Positions 9,053 through 17,885 of a DNA stretch of 61,871 bases are shown piece by piece. Source of the DNA: Alphaproteobacteria bacterium (GTDB taxonomy: Bacteria > Pseudomonadota > Alphaproteobacteria > Micropepsales > Micropepsaceae). Each line of letters begins with the position of its first letter. Within the stretch, counting starts at the first letter, position 1. A model generated the notes under the pieces. The model had not been told where the DNA came from. It searched no databases and was given only the letters and a program-made list of their open reading frames with translations. The position numbers were made by a program, and so were the translations under genes. Location of the stretch: positions 1 through 61,871 of the forward strand of contig SHWE01000005.1 in NCBI GenBank assembly GCA_009693985.1, given 5' to 3'.

Positions 9053-10540
9053 ATGCTTGATCTTCCCGCCCCCGACATGGCCGTTCTCGCGCGCCGTGGC
9101 GCTATCGTCCGGGCGCTCCGGACCATCGTGCCGGACGGCGTGATCTCCGACGAAGCGACTCTGACGGCCTATGACGGCGATGCGCTGACCGCCTATCGCC
9201 AGCGCCCGATGGTCTGCGTGCTTCCCCAAACGACGGAGCAGGTTTCGGCGCTGCTGGCCTATGCGGCCGCCGAGAACATAAGGGTGGTGCCGCGGGGCGC
9301 CGGAACCTCGCTTTCGGGGGGCTCGCTGCCGCTGGCCGACGGCATCCTTCTCGGCCTCTCGCGCATGACCAAAGTGCTCGAGGTCGATTACGAAAACCGC
9401 TGCGCCGTGGTGCAGCCGGGTGTCACCAACGCCTCCGTCACGCGGGCGGTGCAGGCGGCGGGGTTCTATTACGCGCCCGATCCGTCCAGCCAGATCGCCT
9501 GTTCCATCGGCGGCAATGTCGCGGAGAATTCCGGCGGCATCCATTGTCTGAAATATGGGCTCACCACGCAGAACCTGATGGGCGTCGAGCTGGTGCTGAT
9601 CAATGGTGAGCGCATCAGGCTCGGCGGCAAACATGCGGGCGATGGCGGGCTCGATCTGCTTTCGGTCGTATGCGGCTCGGAAGGCCTGCTGGGCGTCGTG
9701 ACGGAGGCGACGTTGCGCATCCTGCCCAAGGCGCAAGCGACGCGCACGCTGCTGATCGCCTATGACAGCGTCAGGAAAGCCGGCGAGACGGTCGCCGCCA
9801 TCATCGCGGCGGGCATCATTCCGGCCGCGCTCGAATTCATGGACCGGCCCTGCATCGCGACGGTCGAGGCCTTCTGCGCGCCGGGCTACCCGCCGGACGC
9901 CGAAGCGATCCTGATCGCCGAAGTCGACGGCATGGATTCGGAGGCCGAAGACGAAGCGCGGCGCATCGGAAAAATCGCCAAAGCCAATGGCGCCACGTCG
10001 GTGCGCGAATGCGCAAGCGACGAGGAACGCGCCCGTGCCTGGTCTGGGCGCAAGGCCGCCTTCGGCGCGATGGGCCGGCTCACTCCGGACATGCTGTGCA
10101 TGGACGGCACCATTCCGCGCAAGGCGCTTGCCGACGTGCTGGAGCGCATCGCGGAGTTCGCGATCAAATACCGGCTCGGCTGCTGCAACGTGTTCCATGC
10201 CGGCGACGGCAATCTGCATCCTCTCATCGTGTTCGACTGCATGAAGGAGGGCGAGCTTGAACGCGCCGAAGCCTTCGGCGCCGATATTTTGAAGCTCTGC
10301 GTCGAGATGGGCGGCGTCTTGACCGGCGAGCACGGCGTCGGCGTCGAAAAGAAAGCCCTAATGGGCGAGATGTTCTCGGACACCGACCTAGCGCAACAGG
10401 AACGGCTTAAATGCGCCTTCGATAGCGCCTATCTGCTGAACCCCGGCAAAGTGTTTCCCTCCCTGCACGCCTGCGTCGAGCTTGGGCACATGCATGTGCG
10501 GGACGGGCGCATGCCCTTCGCCAATCTGCCGCGGATGTAG
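9053..10540 (+). CDS. glcD: Glycolate oxidase subunit GlcD (FAD-linked)
   Basis: Catalytic flavin subunit of glycolate oxidase, converting glycolate to glyoxylate at the membrane together with GlcE and GlcF. The 495-residue product has the PCMH FAD-binding fold with RGAGTSLSGG near residue 84 and GNVAENSGG near 160. The FAD-oxidase C domain ends with GEHGVGVEKK. ATG 9053 gives MLDLPAPDMAVLARR, the usual GlcD start; a TTG 36 nt upstream is in frame but less likely. The glcE start follows only 7 nt after the stop. Confidence 0.93.
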   Translation: MLDLPAPDMAVLARRGAIVRALRTIVPDGVISDEATLTAYDGDALTAYRQRPMVCVLPQTTEQVSALLAYAAAENIRVVPRGAGTSLSGGSLPLADGILLGLSRMTKVLEVDYENRCAVVQPGVTNASVTRAVQAAGFYYAPDPSSQIACSIGGNVAENSGGIHCLKYGLTTQNLMGVELVLINGERIRLGGKHAGDGGLDLLSVVCGSEGLLGVVTEATLRILPKAQATRTLLIAYDSVRKAGETVAAIIAAGIIPAALEFMDRPCIATVEAFCAPGYPPDAEAILIAEVDGMDSEAEDEARRIGKIAKANGATSVRECASDEERARAWSGRKAAFGAMGRLTPDMLCMDGTIPRKALADVLERIAEFAIKYRLGCCNVFHAGDGNLHPLIVFDCMKEGELERAEAFGADILKLCVEMGGVLTGEHGVGVEKKALMGEMFSDTDLAQQERLKCAFDSAYLLNPGKVFPSLHACVELGHMHVRDGRMPFANLPRM

Positions 10541-10547
10541 GGCTAAC

Positions 10548-11738
10548 GTGCAGCGAATTGCCACCGCGAGCGAAATCGGAATCGCCGACGCCGTCCGCCA
10601 CGCCGCGGAGACGAAGACGCCGTTGGAGATCGTTTCGGGCGGCACCAAGCGGAAATTCGGGCGCCCCGTCGCGGCCGAAACCATGCTGGATGTCAGCGCC
10701 ATTACCGGCATCGTGAAATACGAGCCGGAGGAATTGGTGATCACCGCGCGCGCCGCTACGCCGCTGGCCGAAATCGAAGCCGTGCTGGCGACGAAGAAGC
10801 AGACGCTGGGTTTCGCGCCTACCGATTGGGGACCGCTGTTCGGCGAGCCTAAGGGCAAGGCGACGCTGGCCGGCATCGTCGCGACCAATGCGAGCGGCGC
10901 GCGGCGCGTGAAGGCGGGGGCTGCGCGCGATCACGTCATCGGCTGCCGCTTCGTCAACGGGCGCGGCGAAGCGATCAAGGCCGGCGGCTTCGTCATCAAG
11001 AACGTCACCGGCTTCGATCTACCCAAGCTGATGTGTGGCGCGTTCGGCACGCTCGGCGTTCTCACCGAACTGACGTTGCGCGTGACCCCGGCGCCGCCGC
11101 GCGTATCGACGCTGGCCTTGCGCACCTCGCCGCAAGAAGGATTGCGCGCCTTGCGCGAGGCGGCGAAGCTGTCTCTCGATCCAACCGGGCTTGCCTATAT
11201 TCCCGACGTCTTCGATCCGGACGAGACCGAAGGCGGCACCGGCGGCGGCCTCGCGCTCATCCGCGTCGAGGGCAGCCACGCCCCGCTCGAAGACAAGCTC
11301 GCGCGGCTGACGGCGCGTTTCGCCGGCCTCGACACCATCGTGCTCGACGACGACACGACGCGCATCCTCTTTCGCGACATCGGCGACGGAAAATTCCTGC
11401 TGAGCCGCAATTGCGACATCTGGCGGCTTTGCGTGCCGCAAAGTGACGCGCACGCGGCCGTCGAAGCCAGCGGCGCGCGCTTCTGGTATGCCGATTGGGC
11501 AGGCGGGCTGTTGTGGCTCGGCCTTCCGGCCAGTGAGGAGACGGCGACACAATTGCGCTTCATCACCAAAAAATTCGGCGGCCACGCGACGCTGATGCGC
11601 GGGGATGCGGCGGCGCGGGCGCGTCTTCCCGTGTTCGAGCCGGAAGCGCCGGCGCGCGCCACCCTCACGCGCAGCGTCAAACATGCGTTCGATCCGGAAA
11701 CTATCTTCAATCCGGGTCGGATGTATAAGGACCTCTGA
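10548..11738 (+). CDS. glcE: Glycolate oxidase FAD-binding subunit GlcE
   Basis: Second flavin-fold subunit of glycolate oxidase, 396 residues. It has a PCMH domain with SGGTKRKFGRP near 25-35 and LAGIVATNASGARR near 107-120, and a short C-terminal half ending FNPGRMYKDL. I choose GTG 10548, just after the glcD stop. The open frame also runs back into glcD, but that part has no GlcE-like sequence. The stop overlaps the glcF start as TGATG, indicating translational coupling. The flavin oxidase C domain is reduced compared with GlcD, as usual in GlcE. Confidence 0.9.
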   Translation: MQRIATASEIGIADAVRHAAETKTPLEIVSGGTKRKFGRPVAAETMLDVSAITGIVKYEPEELVITARAATPLAEIEAVLATKKQTLGFAPTDWGPLFGEPKGKATLAGIVATNASGARRVKAGAARDHVIGCRFVNGRGEAIKAGGFVIKNVTGFDLPKLMCGAFGTLGVLTELTLRVTPAPPRVSTLALRTSPQEGLRALREAAKLSLDPTGLAYIPDVFDPDETEGGTGGGLALIRVEGSHAPLEDKLARLTARFAGLDTIVLDDDTTRILFRDIGDGKFLLSRNCDIWRLCVPQSDAHAAVEASGARFWYADWAGGLLWLGLPASEETATQLRFITKKFGGHATLMRGDAAARARLPVFEPEAPARATLTRSVKHAFDPETIFNPGRMYKDL

Positions 11739-12976
11739 TGCGCACCGCCTTCCGCCCGGAACAGCTTGCCGACCCGCATTTGAAAGAGGCGGAACACGCG
11801 CTGCGCACCTGCGTGCATTGCGGCTTCTGCACGGCGACCTGCCCGACCTATCTGGTCCTCGGCGACGAGCGCGATTCCCCGCGCGGCCGCATCATGCTGA
11901 TCCAGAACATGCTGGAGAGCGATAGGCGTCCGACGCGCGAGACGGTGCGCCATCTCGACCGCTGCCTGTCGTGCCTGGGCTGCCGGACGACGTGTCCCTC
12001 GGGCGTCGATTATTCGGCGCTGATCGACACGGCGCGCCTGCATATCGCCAAGAATTATCGCCGCGGGCCGTTCCAGAGCCTGTTTCGTAGCGCCGTGCTT
12101 TACCTGCTGATGCGCCCGCGCCTGTTCGCCTTTGCGTCGGTGCTGGCGCGCATCTTTGCGCCCGTACTCCCCGGCAAGCTCGGCGCCATGGCGAAGAAGG
12201 CGAAACGGCGCAAGCGGCGCAAAACCAAGATGCGCTTTGTTTTGCGCACCTCGCCGGAGGCGCCGAAGGTTCTATTGCTTGAAGGCTGCGCCCAGCGCGC
12301 ACTGGCGCCCGAAATCGACGAAGCCGCCGCGCGCGTTCTCGCCCGCAGGGACGTGAAGACGGAGACGGCGCCTTTGTGCTGCGGCGCGCTCGCCTATCAC
12401 ATGGGGAACGTCGGGATCGCCAAACGCTGCGCCAAGCGCGTCATCGAAGCCTTCGAGGACGCCAAAGCCGATGCGCTGACCATGACGGCGAGCGGCTGCG
12501 TCGCGTTCCTGAAAGATTATGGCAGCGTCTTCGCCGGCGAACCCAAATGGGTGGAGCGGGCGCAAGCCATGGCGGCCCGCGTCGAGGATTTCAGCGAGCT
12601 GGCCGATGCGCCCAAGACGCCGATCGCGGACGAGGCGGCGCGCGCATTGACCATCGCCTATCACCCGCCCTGTTCGTTACAGCACGGGCAACGCATTCAT
12701 GGCCGAGGCGAACAGCTTCTCAAGGAAGCGGGATTCAACCTGGTGCCCATTCCGGACGCGCATCTGTGCTGCGGCTCGGCCGGTAGCTACAGCCTGCTGC
12801 AACCGAAAATCGCCGAGCAATTGCGCGCGAGGAAGCTTGACGCCATCCGCTCCACCGGCGCGACGATCATCGCTTCCGGGAATATCGGTTGCCTCACGCA
12901 GCTTTCGGGCGAGCTGCCGACCGCGCATATCGCCGAGCTGCTCGATTGGGCGGCCGGCGGTCCGAAGCCGATTTAG
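11738..12976 (+). CDS. glcF: Glycolate oxidase iron-sulfur subunit GlcF
   Basis: Electron-transfer subunit of glycolate oxidase, 412 residues. Two 4Fe-4S motifs are visible: CVHCGFCTATCP (C25-C35) and CLSCLGCRTTCP (C76-C86). Two CCG domains follow, with LCCGALAYH near 213 and HLCCGSAGSY near 345. A basic stretch with alternating Lys/Arg near 148-163 (KKAKRRKRRKTK) is unusual and may be a flexible membrane-facing linker. The ATG overlaps the glcE stop. The operon ends here; a hairpin-rich repeat separates it from the convergent aldolase gene. Confidence 0.92.
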   Translation: MRTAFRPEQLADPHLKEAEHALRTCVHCGFCTATCPTYLVLGDERDSPRGRIMLIQNMLESDRRPTRETVRHLDRCLSCLGCRTTCPSGVDYSALIDTARLHIAKNYRRGPFQSLFRSAVLYLLMRPRLFAFASVLARIFAPVLPGKLGAMAKKAKRRKRRKTKMRFVLRTSPEAPKVLLLEGCAQRALAPEIDEAAARVLARRDVKTETAPLCCGALAYHMGNVGIAKRCAKRVIEAFEDAKADALTMTASGCVAFLKDYGSVFAGEPKWVERAQAMAARVEDFSELADAPKTPIADEAARALTIAYHPPCSLQHGQRIHGRGEQLLKEAGFNLVPIPDAHLCCGSAGSYSLLQPKIAEQLRARKLDAIRSTGATIIASGNIGCLTQLSGELPTAHIAELLDWAAGGPKPI

Positions 12977-13053
12977 TTGTCATTCCTGGCTGAGCGTCAA
13001 CAACTGGGTCCCCTTCCCTCGCATCGCGATAGCGATGCTCGCCGGGGATAACA
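12977..13053. repeat. Intergenic mosaic repeat with hairpin between glcF and aldolase genes
   Basis: A 77-bp spacer containing GCATCGC-GATA-GCGATGC (13021-13038), a perfect 7-bp stem. Outer parts, GTCATTCCTGG near 12979 and CCGGGGATAAC near 13042, partly mirror each other. The pattern resembles dispersed palindromic intergenic repeats common in alphaproteobacterial genomes and may double as a terminator for both converging genes. Only one copy is in the window. Confidence 0.45.
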
Positions 13054-13737
13054 TTACTTGCAGCGCCGCAGCACGTAATTGAAAATGCCGGTGTGGATGT
13101 CGGGACGGTTGGCGTAGGCGCCTTTGGCCATGGCCTCGGCGGGATCGCCGACGAGCTTCGCTCCGCCCGCCCATTCCGCCATCATCTGCGCCTGGCAGGC
13201 CTGGTTGAGCTTGAGCGCGAGATAGACCGCTTCTTCCATGGTCGGCGCCGCGGTGACGATGCCGTGATTGCGCAGGATCAGCGCGCCGTGTTTGCCGAGC
13301 GTGCGGGCGACCGCCTTGCCGCGCTCTGGCGTGATGATGAGATCGGTCGTCTCGGAGAACACCGGCAAGCCACCCGCGAAGAAGGCGCCGTCATTCGACA
13401 CCGCCTGCAAGGGCTTGCCGAGCGAGGAGAACACCACCGCATAGATCGCGTGGGTATGGACGACGGCGTGGCAATCGGGACGCGCACGCAGCACTTCGGA
13501 ATGGATGAACACCTCATTGTGGCGGCCGAACGTGCCGGCCACTTTGTTGCCCTCGATATCGACGGTGATGATGTTCTCCGCCGTCATTTCCTCGAGGCCC
13601 ATGCCGGCGGGCTTCATCAGGAAATGGTCGGGCGCATCCGGCAGACGCAACGAGACATGGCCGGCGACGTAATCGCCCTGCCCTTCATGCGCCAAGACGC
13701 GGCCCGCATCGGCGAGCAACGTCTTGGGGTCTTTCAT
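13054..13737 (-). CDS. Class II aldolase/adducin family protein
   Basis: Zinc-dependent aldolase-fold protein of 227 residues, cytoplasmic. Metal ligands are visible as HTH at 94-96 and a later His in LRNHGIVTA near 154; a Glu at about 75 (RHNEVFIHS) is the usual catalytic acid. Family members cleave sugar phosphates or decarboxylate aromatic hydroxyacids, so the reaction is open. ATG 13737 is 1 nt after the stop of the MFS gene (TGAGATG), so the two are translationally coupled. Given the aromatic-acid-type carrier upstream, a role in an aromatic or hydroxyacid pathway is a reasonable inference. Confidence 0.85.
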   Translation of the reverse strand: MKDPKTLLADAGRVLAHEGQGDYVAGHVSLRLPDAPDHFLMKPAGMGLEEMTAENIITVDIEGNKVAGTFGRHNEVFIHSEVLRARPDCHAVVHTHAIYAVVFSSLGKPLQAVSNDGAFFAGGLPVFSETTDLIITPERGKAVARTLGKHGALILRNHGIVTAAPTMEEAVYLALKLNQACQAQMMAEWAGGAKLVGDPAEAMAKGAYANRPDIHTGIFNYVLRRCK

Positions 13738-13738
13738 C

Positions 13739-15097
13739 TCAGTGACGCGCCAGAGCCGAACGCGACGCCATCTCGCGCGACGCCTCCGGTGTGATCGACT
13801 TGTCGAGCACGAAGCAAGCCGCACCCGCCGCCAGCATGGGCAGCGCGCCGAGCAGGAAGATCATGTCGAGCGGAGTCTCGATGTAAATCAGGAAGCCCGC
13901 GATCATCGGGCCGATGATCGCGCCGATGCGCGCCACCGCGAAAGCGGCTCCGGTGGCGGTGGAGCGGATGAAGGTCGGATAGATCATGCTCGAGACCGCG
14001 TTCAATCCGATATTGCCGCCGAGAACCAGGATGCCCGAGGCAAGCGACATCGCCATAGTGAGGGCGACGCTCATATCGGTGACGACGCCGACCGCCGCGA
14101 CCGGAAGCGCGCCGAGGATCATGACCGTGGTCATCACCGGCACGCCCTTCTTGTCGATCAGATAGCCGAAGATGAACGCGAAGGCGGCGCCGAGCTGGAA
14201 CAGCGCCTGCGAGCGGGCGGCGTTGGCGAAGCCGAGCGGCTCGGTCAGCAGCGTCGTCATCCATTGCGACAGGAAGAAATGCGTGATGAAGGAGAAGCCG
14301 AGCGCGAACCACAGGAACCAGGTCATCGCCGAGCGCCCTTCGGTGAACAGATGCTTCACCGGAACGCCCGTCTTGATGGTCTCTTCGATGACGAAATTCG
14401 TTTCGGGTCCGTAATTGGCGGAAGGGCGCAATTTGCGCGCGTAGCCGAGAATGCGCGGATCGTTCGGCTTTCTCAAAACCAGATAGCGCACCGATTCAGG
14501 CAGCGACACGGACAGGATCGCCGCCACCACCAGCGCGCCGATGCCGCCGATATAGAACACCGAGCGCCAGCCATATTGGGGAATGATTTCTGCGGCCAGG
14601 ATGCCGCCGCCCGACGATCCGATCGTATAGCCGAGATACATCAGCGTGATGCGCAAGCCGCGGTTCTTCGATTTCGCATAATCGGAGATCAGCGCGATCG
14701 CCATAGGCATGGCGCCGCCGACGCCGAACGCCGCGCAAAAGCGCAAAGCCGCAAGCTCGTAAAGATCGGTCGCGATCGGAATGAGCAGCGTGAAGGTGCC
14801 GAACACCAGCGCCGCCAGCACGGTCGAGGGGCGCCTGCCGATACGGTCCGCCAGCATGGAGAACACGATCGAGCCGGTCATCCAGCCGACGATGCTGATA
14901 TTGAACACCGGCGTCATCAGCGCCCGCGTGATGCCCCATTCCTGAATGATGGCAGGGGCCGCGTAATTGATCGCCTGATTGTCGAAGCCGTCGGCGAGCA
15001 TGACCAGACAGCACAGCAGAAAGGTCGACGTGGCGAACCAGCCCCGTTCCTGATTTTCCACGACTTCCAGGATATTCGCTCTCGTCGCCTGTGCCAT
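13739..15097 (-). CDS. MFS transporter, aromatic-acid:H+ symporter type
   Basis: Inner-membrane carrier of 452 residues with 12 predicted spans. The loop 2-3 motif DRIGRRPST lies near residue 84, and an acidic residue is kept in span 1 (LADGFDNQAINYAAP), a hallmark of the AAHS group (PcaK, BenK). It heads a two-gene minus-strand operon with the class II aldolase. The start ATG 15097 is followed by a soluble N-terminus of about 20 residues. It is divergent from the receptor-like gene at 15310, with a 212-bp spacer. The substrate is probably an aromatic or short organic acid, unproven. Confidence 0.85.
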   Translation of the reverse strand: MAQATRANILEVVENQERGWFATSTFLLCCLVMLADGFDNQAINYAAPAIIQEWGITRALMTPVFNISIVGWMTGSIVFSMLADRIGRRPSTVLAALVFGTFTLLIPIATDLYELAALRFCAAFGVGGAMPMAIALISDYAKSKNRGLRITLMYLGYTIGSSGGGILAAEIIPQYGWRSVFYIGGIGALVVAAILSVSLPESVRYLVLRKPNDPRILGYARKLRPSANYGPETNFVIEETIKTGVPVKHLFTEGRSAMTWFLWFALGFSFITHFFLSQWMTTLLTEPLGFANAARSQALFQLGAAFAFIFGYLIDKKGVPVMTTVMILGALPVAAVGVVTDMSVALTMAMSLASGILVLGGNIGLNAVSSMIYPTFIRSTATGAAFAVARIGAIIGPMIAGFLIYIETPLDMIFLLGALPMLAAGAACFVLDKSITPEASREMASRSALARH

Positions 15098-15198
15098 TTC
15101 CCGCCTCTTCCGCTTGCCGTGCCCGGCCGTGCCCGAAGCTACACTACCGCGCCAGGGCGGGCCAAGCAGGCCAATAATAAAATGTGAGGTTCGACGGT

Positions 15199-15227
15199 TT
15201 GACCCCCTTGTCCCGGAAGCCTAAATT
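15199..15227 (+). promoter_or_regulatory. Candidate sigma70-type promoter for the receptor gene pair
   Basis: TTGACC (15199-15204) and TAAATT (15222-15227) are separated by exactly 17 bp in the spacer upstream of the gene at 15310. The octamer TTCGACGG occurs on both sides of the candidate, near 15190 and 15226, and could be an operator half-site. This is by eye only. Confidence 0.4.
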
Positions 15228-15309
15228 CGACGGGAGAACGGTTTGATCGGCTGATCGCGGCTTAACAGCCACGCATGATCGCCCTGAAATTCGCAACGTG
15301 GAGCATGCA

Positions 15310-16251
15310 ATGAGGAAGTTGGTTCTGGAAACGACGGCGCCCTTCCAGGGTTTGCCGGAACTGGTCGCCTATGACGAAGGATTGTTCGAGAAGGAAGGCC
15401 TGCTGATCGAATGGGTGGATCGCGACAAGGGCGTCGAGAAGAAGACCGACACCGCGATCACCAGCCATAAGGGCGTCGATCCCTTCGCCAGTCACGGGCG
15501 GCTGCTCGAACAGGGCAAGGCCGACATGTACAACGCCTGCGAGTGGGGAAATTACTGCCGCGTGCAGGACACCGGCGTCGGCTCCCGCCAGCTCGGACGG
15601 CGCGGCATCGTGACCTATGCCGCCATCATCGTGCGCCCCGATTCTCCCGTCTACACGGCGCAGCAATTGGCGGGCCGCACCGTCGGCGTGCCGTTCTACT
15701 TCGGCACCCATTACCTCGCGCTGCATCTGCTCGAAGGGTTTCTGCCGCGCGAGATGATCAAGGTCGTCAAAGCGCCCAACGGCTCGCGCTTCCGCTTCGA
15801 TTCCATGATGCGGGGCGAGATCGAGGCGACGACGCTGACCGAGCCTTACATCACGCTGGCCGAGAAAAAGGGCTGCCGCACCATCTGTTCGGCCTTCTAT
15901 CACGGCACCGAGGTCGCCTCCGACAGAGTGGACGCCGAGACCTATGCCGCCTTCAATCGCGCGGTGCGTGCCGCCGTTGCGCGCATCAACGCCAACAAGA
16001 AGGCGTATCTCCATTACTTCATCGACTACCACAAGGCGAAGGATGCGGAGATCGGCACGCTGAAGCCGGAAGACATCCGCGAGGGGCGCATCGTCGTGTG
16101 CGATCCGGCGCCCATCCCGCTCGACGAGATGCAGCGCACCTATGAGTGGCTGAAAAGCTGGGGCATGTTGGAAGAGACCGCATCCCCGCTCGAGCTCGTC
16201 AATCTGCACGTCCAGAACAGCGCCCATTCGGCGGCGGGCTACCGGGCGTAA
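15310..16251 (+). CDS. NMT1/THI5-like periplasmic-binding-fold protein without signal peptide
   Basis: Protein of 313 residues with the type II solute-binding fold seen in NMT1/THI5 and taurine/nitrate receptors. It opens as a beta strand followed by GLPELVAYDEGLFEKEGL, and a hinge region near GRTVGVPFYFGTHYLA. No hydrophobic signal sequence is present, so it either works in the cytoplasm as an enzyme or sensor (as 4,5-dihydroxyphthalate decarboxylases of the same fold do) or is exported another way. ATG 15310 has GGAG 6 nt upstream; a GTG 12 nt earlier is the alternative. It is followed after 31 bp by a Bug-type receptor. Confidence 0.72.
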   Translation: MRKLVLETTAPFQGLPELVAYDEGLFEKEGLLIEWVDRDKGVEKKTDTAITSHKGVDPFASHGRLLEQGKADMYNACEWGNYCRVQDTGVGSRQLGRRGIVTYAAIIVRPDSPVYTAQQLAGRTVGVPFYFGTHYLALHLLEGFLPREMIKVVKAPNGSRFRFDSMMRGEIEATTLTEPYITLAEKKGCRTICSAFYHGTEVASDRVDAETYAAFNRAVRAAVARINANKKAYLHYFIDYHKAKDAEIGTLKPEDIREGRIVVCDPAPIPLDEMQRTYEWLKSWGMLEETASPLELVNLHVQNSAHSAAGYRA

Positions 16252-16282
16252 ACGCTTCGCTTTTGCGTAAAGGAAAACCAGA

Positions 16283-17323
16283 ATGCTTCGCATGAAATTG
16301 TCCGTGGCCGCCGCGTTCCTGTCTGTGTTGGCCGCGCCCGCTTTTGCCGCTCCCGCCGACGCGGTGGCGAATTTCTACCGGGGCAAGACCGTCCAGGTGC
16401 TGGTGGGTTTCGCGCCCGGCGGCGGCTACGACCTCTATGCGCGCACGCTCGCCCGCTACATGGGCAAGCACATTCCGGGCAATCCGACGCTGGTGACGCA
16501 GAACATGCCGGGCGCCGGCGGCATCAAAGCGATGAACTATCTCTACAACGTCGTCCGCAAAGACGGCACCACCATCGGAACCTTCGCGCGCGGCCTCGCC
16601 ATCGAGCCGTTGCTCGGCCACGCGCAAGGCACGCAATTCGACGCGACGAAGTTCAGCTGGATCGGCAGCGTGTCGAACGAAGTCTCGATCTGCGCCTTCT
16701 GGCACACCAGCGGCATCAAGACCTGGGAGGACCTTAAGACCAAACCCAGCGTTATCGGCGCATCGGCCGCGGGCGCCGACAGCGAAATCTTCCCCGTCGT
16801 CCTGCGCAACATGTTCAAGCTGCCGATGAAGGTGGTGACCGGCTTTTCCGGCGGCGGCGCCGACATCAATCTCGGCATGGAGCGGGGCGAAGTGAACGGC
16901 CGCTGCGGCTGGTCGTGGTCGAGCCTCTTATCGCAGAGCCGCCAATTGCTCGACAGCAAGCGGATCAACATCGTGATCCAATTGGCGCTGGAGAAGCACG
17001 AGGATTTGCCCGACGTGCCGCTCATCATGGATTTGCCGACGACGCCGCAGAACAAGGCGGCGTTGCGTTTGATCGCGTCGCGCCAATCCATCGCACGGCC
17101 CTTCGCGGCGCCGCCCGGCGTTCCCGCCGAGCGCATTGCCGCGCTCAGAGCGGCTTTCGACGCCACCATGAAGGATCCGCTCTTCCTTGCCGAAGCCAAA
17201 CGCCTCGATCTCGAAGTGCGTCCCGTTTCGGGCGTGGAGGTAGAAAAGCTCCTCAAGGAAATCTACGCGTCCCCGGCGGACGTCGTGAAATTGGCGTCGG
17301 AGGCCGAAAGGTCGCGTCCGTAA
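16283..17323 (+). CDS. Tripartite tricarboxylate transporter (Bug/TctC-like) solute receptor
   Basis: Secreted periplasmic binding protein of 346 residues. The signal peptide is clear (MLRMKLSVAAAFLSVLAAP, cleavage after AFA near residue 23). The Bug fold shows the landmark VGFAPGGGYDLYAR near 41-54 and MPGAGGIKAMNYLY near 75-88. Such receptors bind carboxylates and usually feed TctA/TctB membrane subunits, but no tctA or tctB lies in the window, so this is an orphan receptor. It probably shares a transcript with the gene at 15310. Ligand unknown. Confidence 0.87.
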   Translation: MLRMKLSVAAAFLSVLAAPAFAAPADAVANFYRGKTVQVLVGFAPGGGYDLYARTLARYMGKHIPGNPTLVTQNMPGAGGIKAMNYLYNVVRKDGTTIGTFARGLAIEPLLGHAQGTQFDATKFSWIGSVSNEVSICAFWHTSGIKTWEDLKTKPSVIGASAAGADSEIFPVVLRNMFKLPMKVVTGFSGGGADINLGMERGEVNGRCGWSWSSLLSQSRQLLDSKRINIVIQLALEKHEDLPDVPLIMDLPTTPQNKAALRLIASRQSIARPFAAPPGVPAERIAALRAAFDATMKDPLFLAEAKRLDLEVRPVSGVEVEKLLKEIYASPADVVKLASEAERSRP

Positions 17324-17554
17324 GGCGCGTAAGGCGACGATTTTCAGCGATTTGTCGGACCATCCTTGGCCCTTTGTTAAGGCTGAATCGTGTTGATGCG
17401 CGCGCATCGGAACGATCCCTGGCCGGGTCCAAGTGGTCATCCGCTGCCAGCCGCGCTCGCTTGGCCAGGCCGACTAGGCCGCTCGGACTTTGAGCGATCC
17501 CAACTTTTCACCTAATGCCCGTTTGATTGACACGTAAGTATGCCACCTGAGCTT

Positions 17555-17725
17555 CTAACGCTGTATCGACAGCGGACAAAGCGAAACGGAACTAATGGTG
17601 ATTGCGGCTTGCGAACCTAAGCAATCGTAATAGCAAATCTTGTTCATGCCTGACGTTTGCTCGCCGGTCTTGAAGCACGTGTTAGCAGCCATCCGAACCG
17701 GCAGCAGCCCAACCAAAGGCAACAT
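17555..17725 (-). CDS. Small Cys-containing protein, possibly secreted
   Basis: A 56-codon ORF read from ATG 17725 to TAG 17555. The product begins MLPLVGLLPV, a short hydrophobic head, and then carries a patterned core: CFKTGEQTSGMNKICYYDC at 18-36, then AAITI and LCPLSI. Four cysteines are spaced C-x14-C-x3-C-x14-C. From memory, similar small proteins with the SGMNKICYYDC core and an LCPL tail occur in alphaproteobacteria, without known function; I could not check this. A second in-frame ATG at 17692 gives 45 residues. No strong ribosome site is visible, so it may be a remnant. It is antisense to a meaningless plus-strand frame. Confidence 0.5.
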   Translation of the reverse strand: MLPLVGLLPVRMAANTCFKTGEQTSGMNKICYYDCLGSQAAITISSVSLCPLSIQR

Positions 17726-17885
17726 ATGGGCGGGTCGCGGTCTCGCGCCGAAGTGGCTAAAAGCAGCCGAAAAGGCTGGTCAAAAGCGCGACACGTTCTT
17801 GGTGTGAGCAAGGCGGTTATCAGCCGTTTTTACCGAACGTCTGAAGGTTGCGAATAAATTCGATTGGTTGAGAGAGCAGTAGGTT

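Noticed and set aside
17657-17857. Plus-strand 66-codon frame with a stretch resembling a transposase helix-turn-helix (LGVSKAVISR)
   Set aside because: It overlaps the better-supported minus-strand small ORF, has no transposase catalytic part and no terminal repeats. The match is short enough to be chance.
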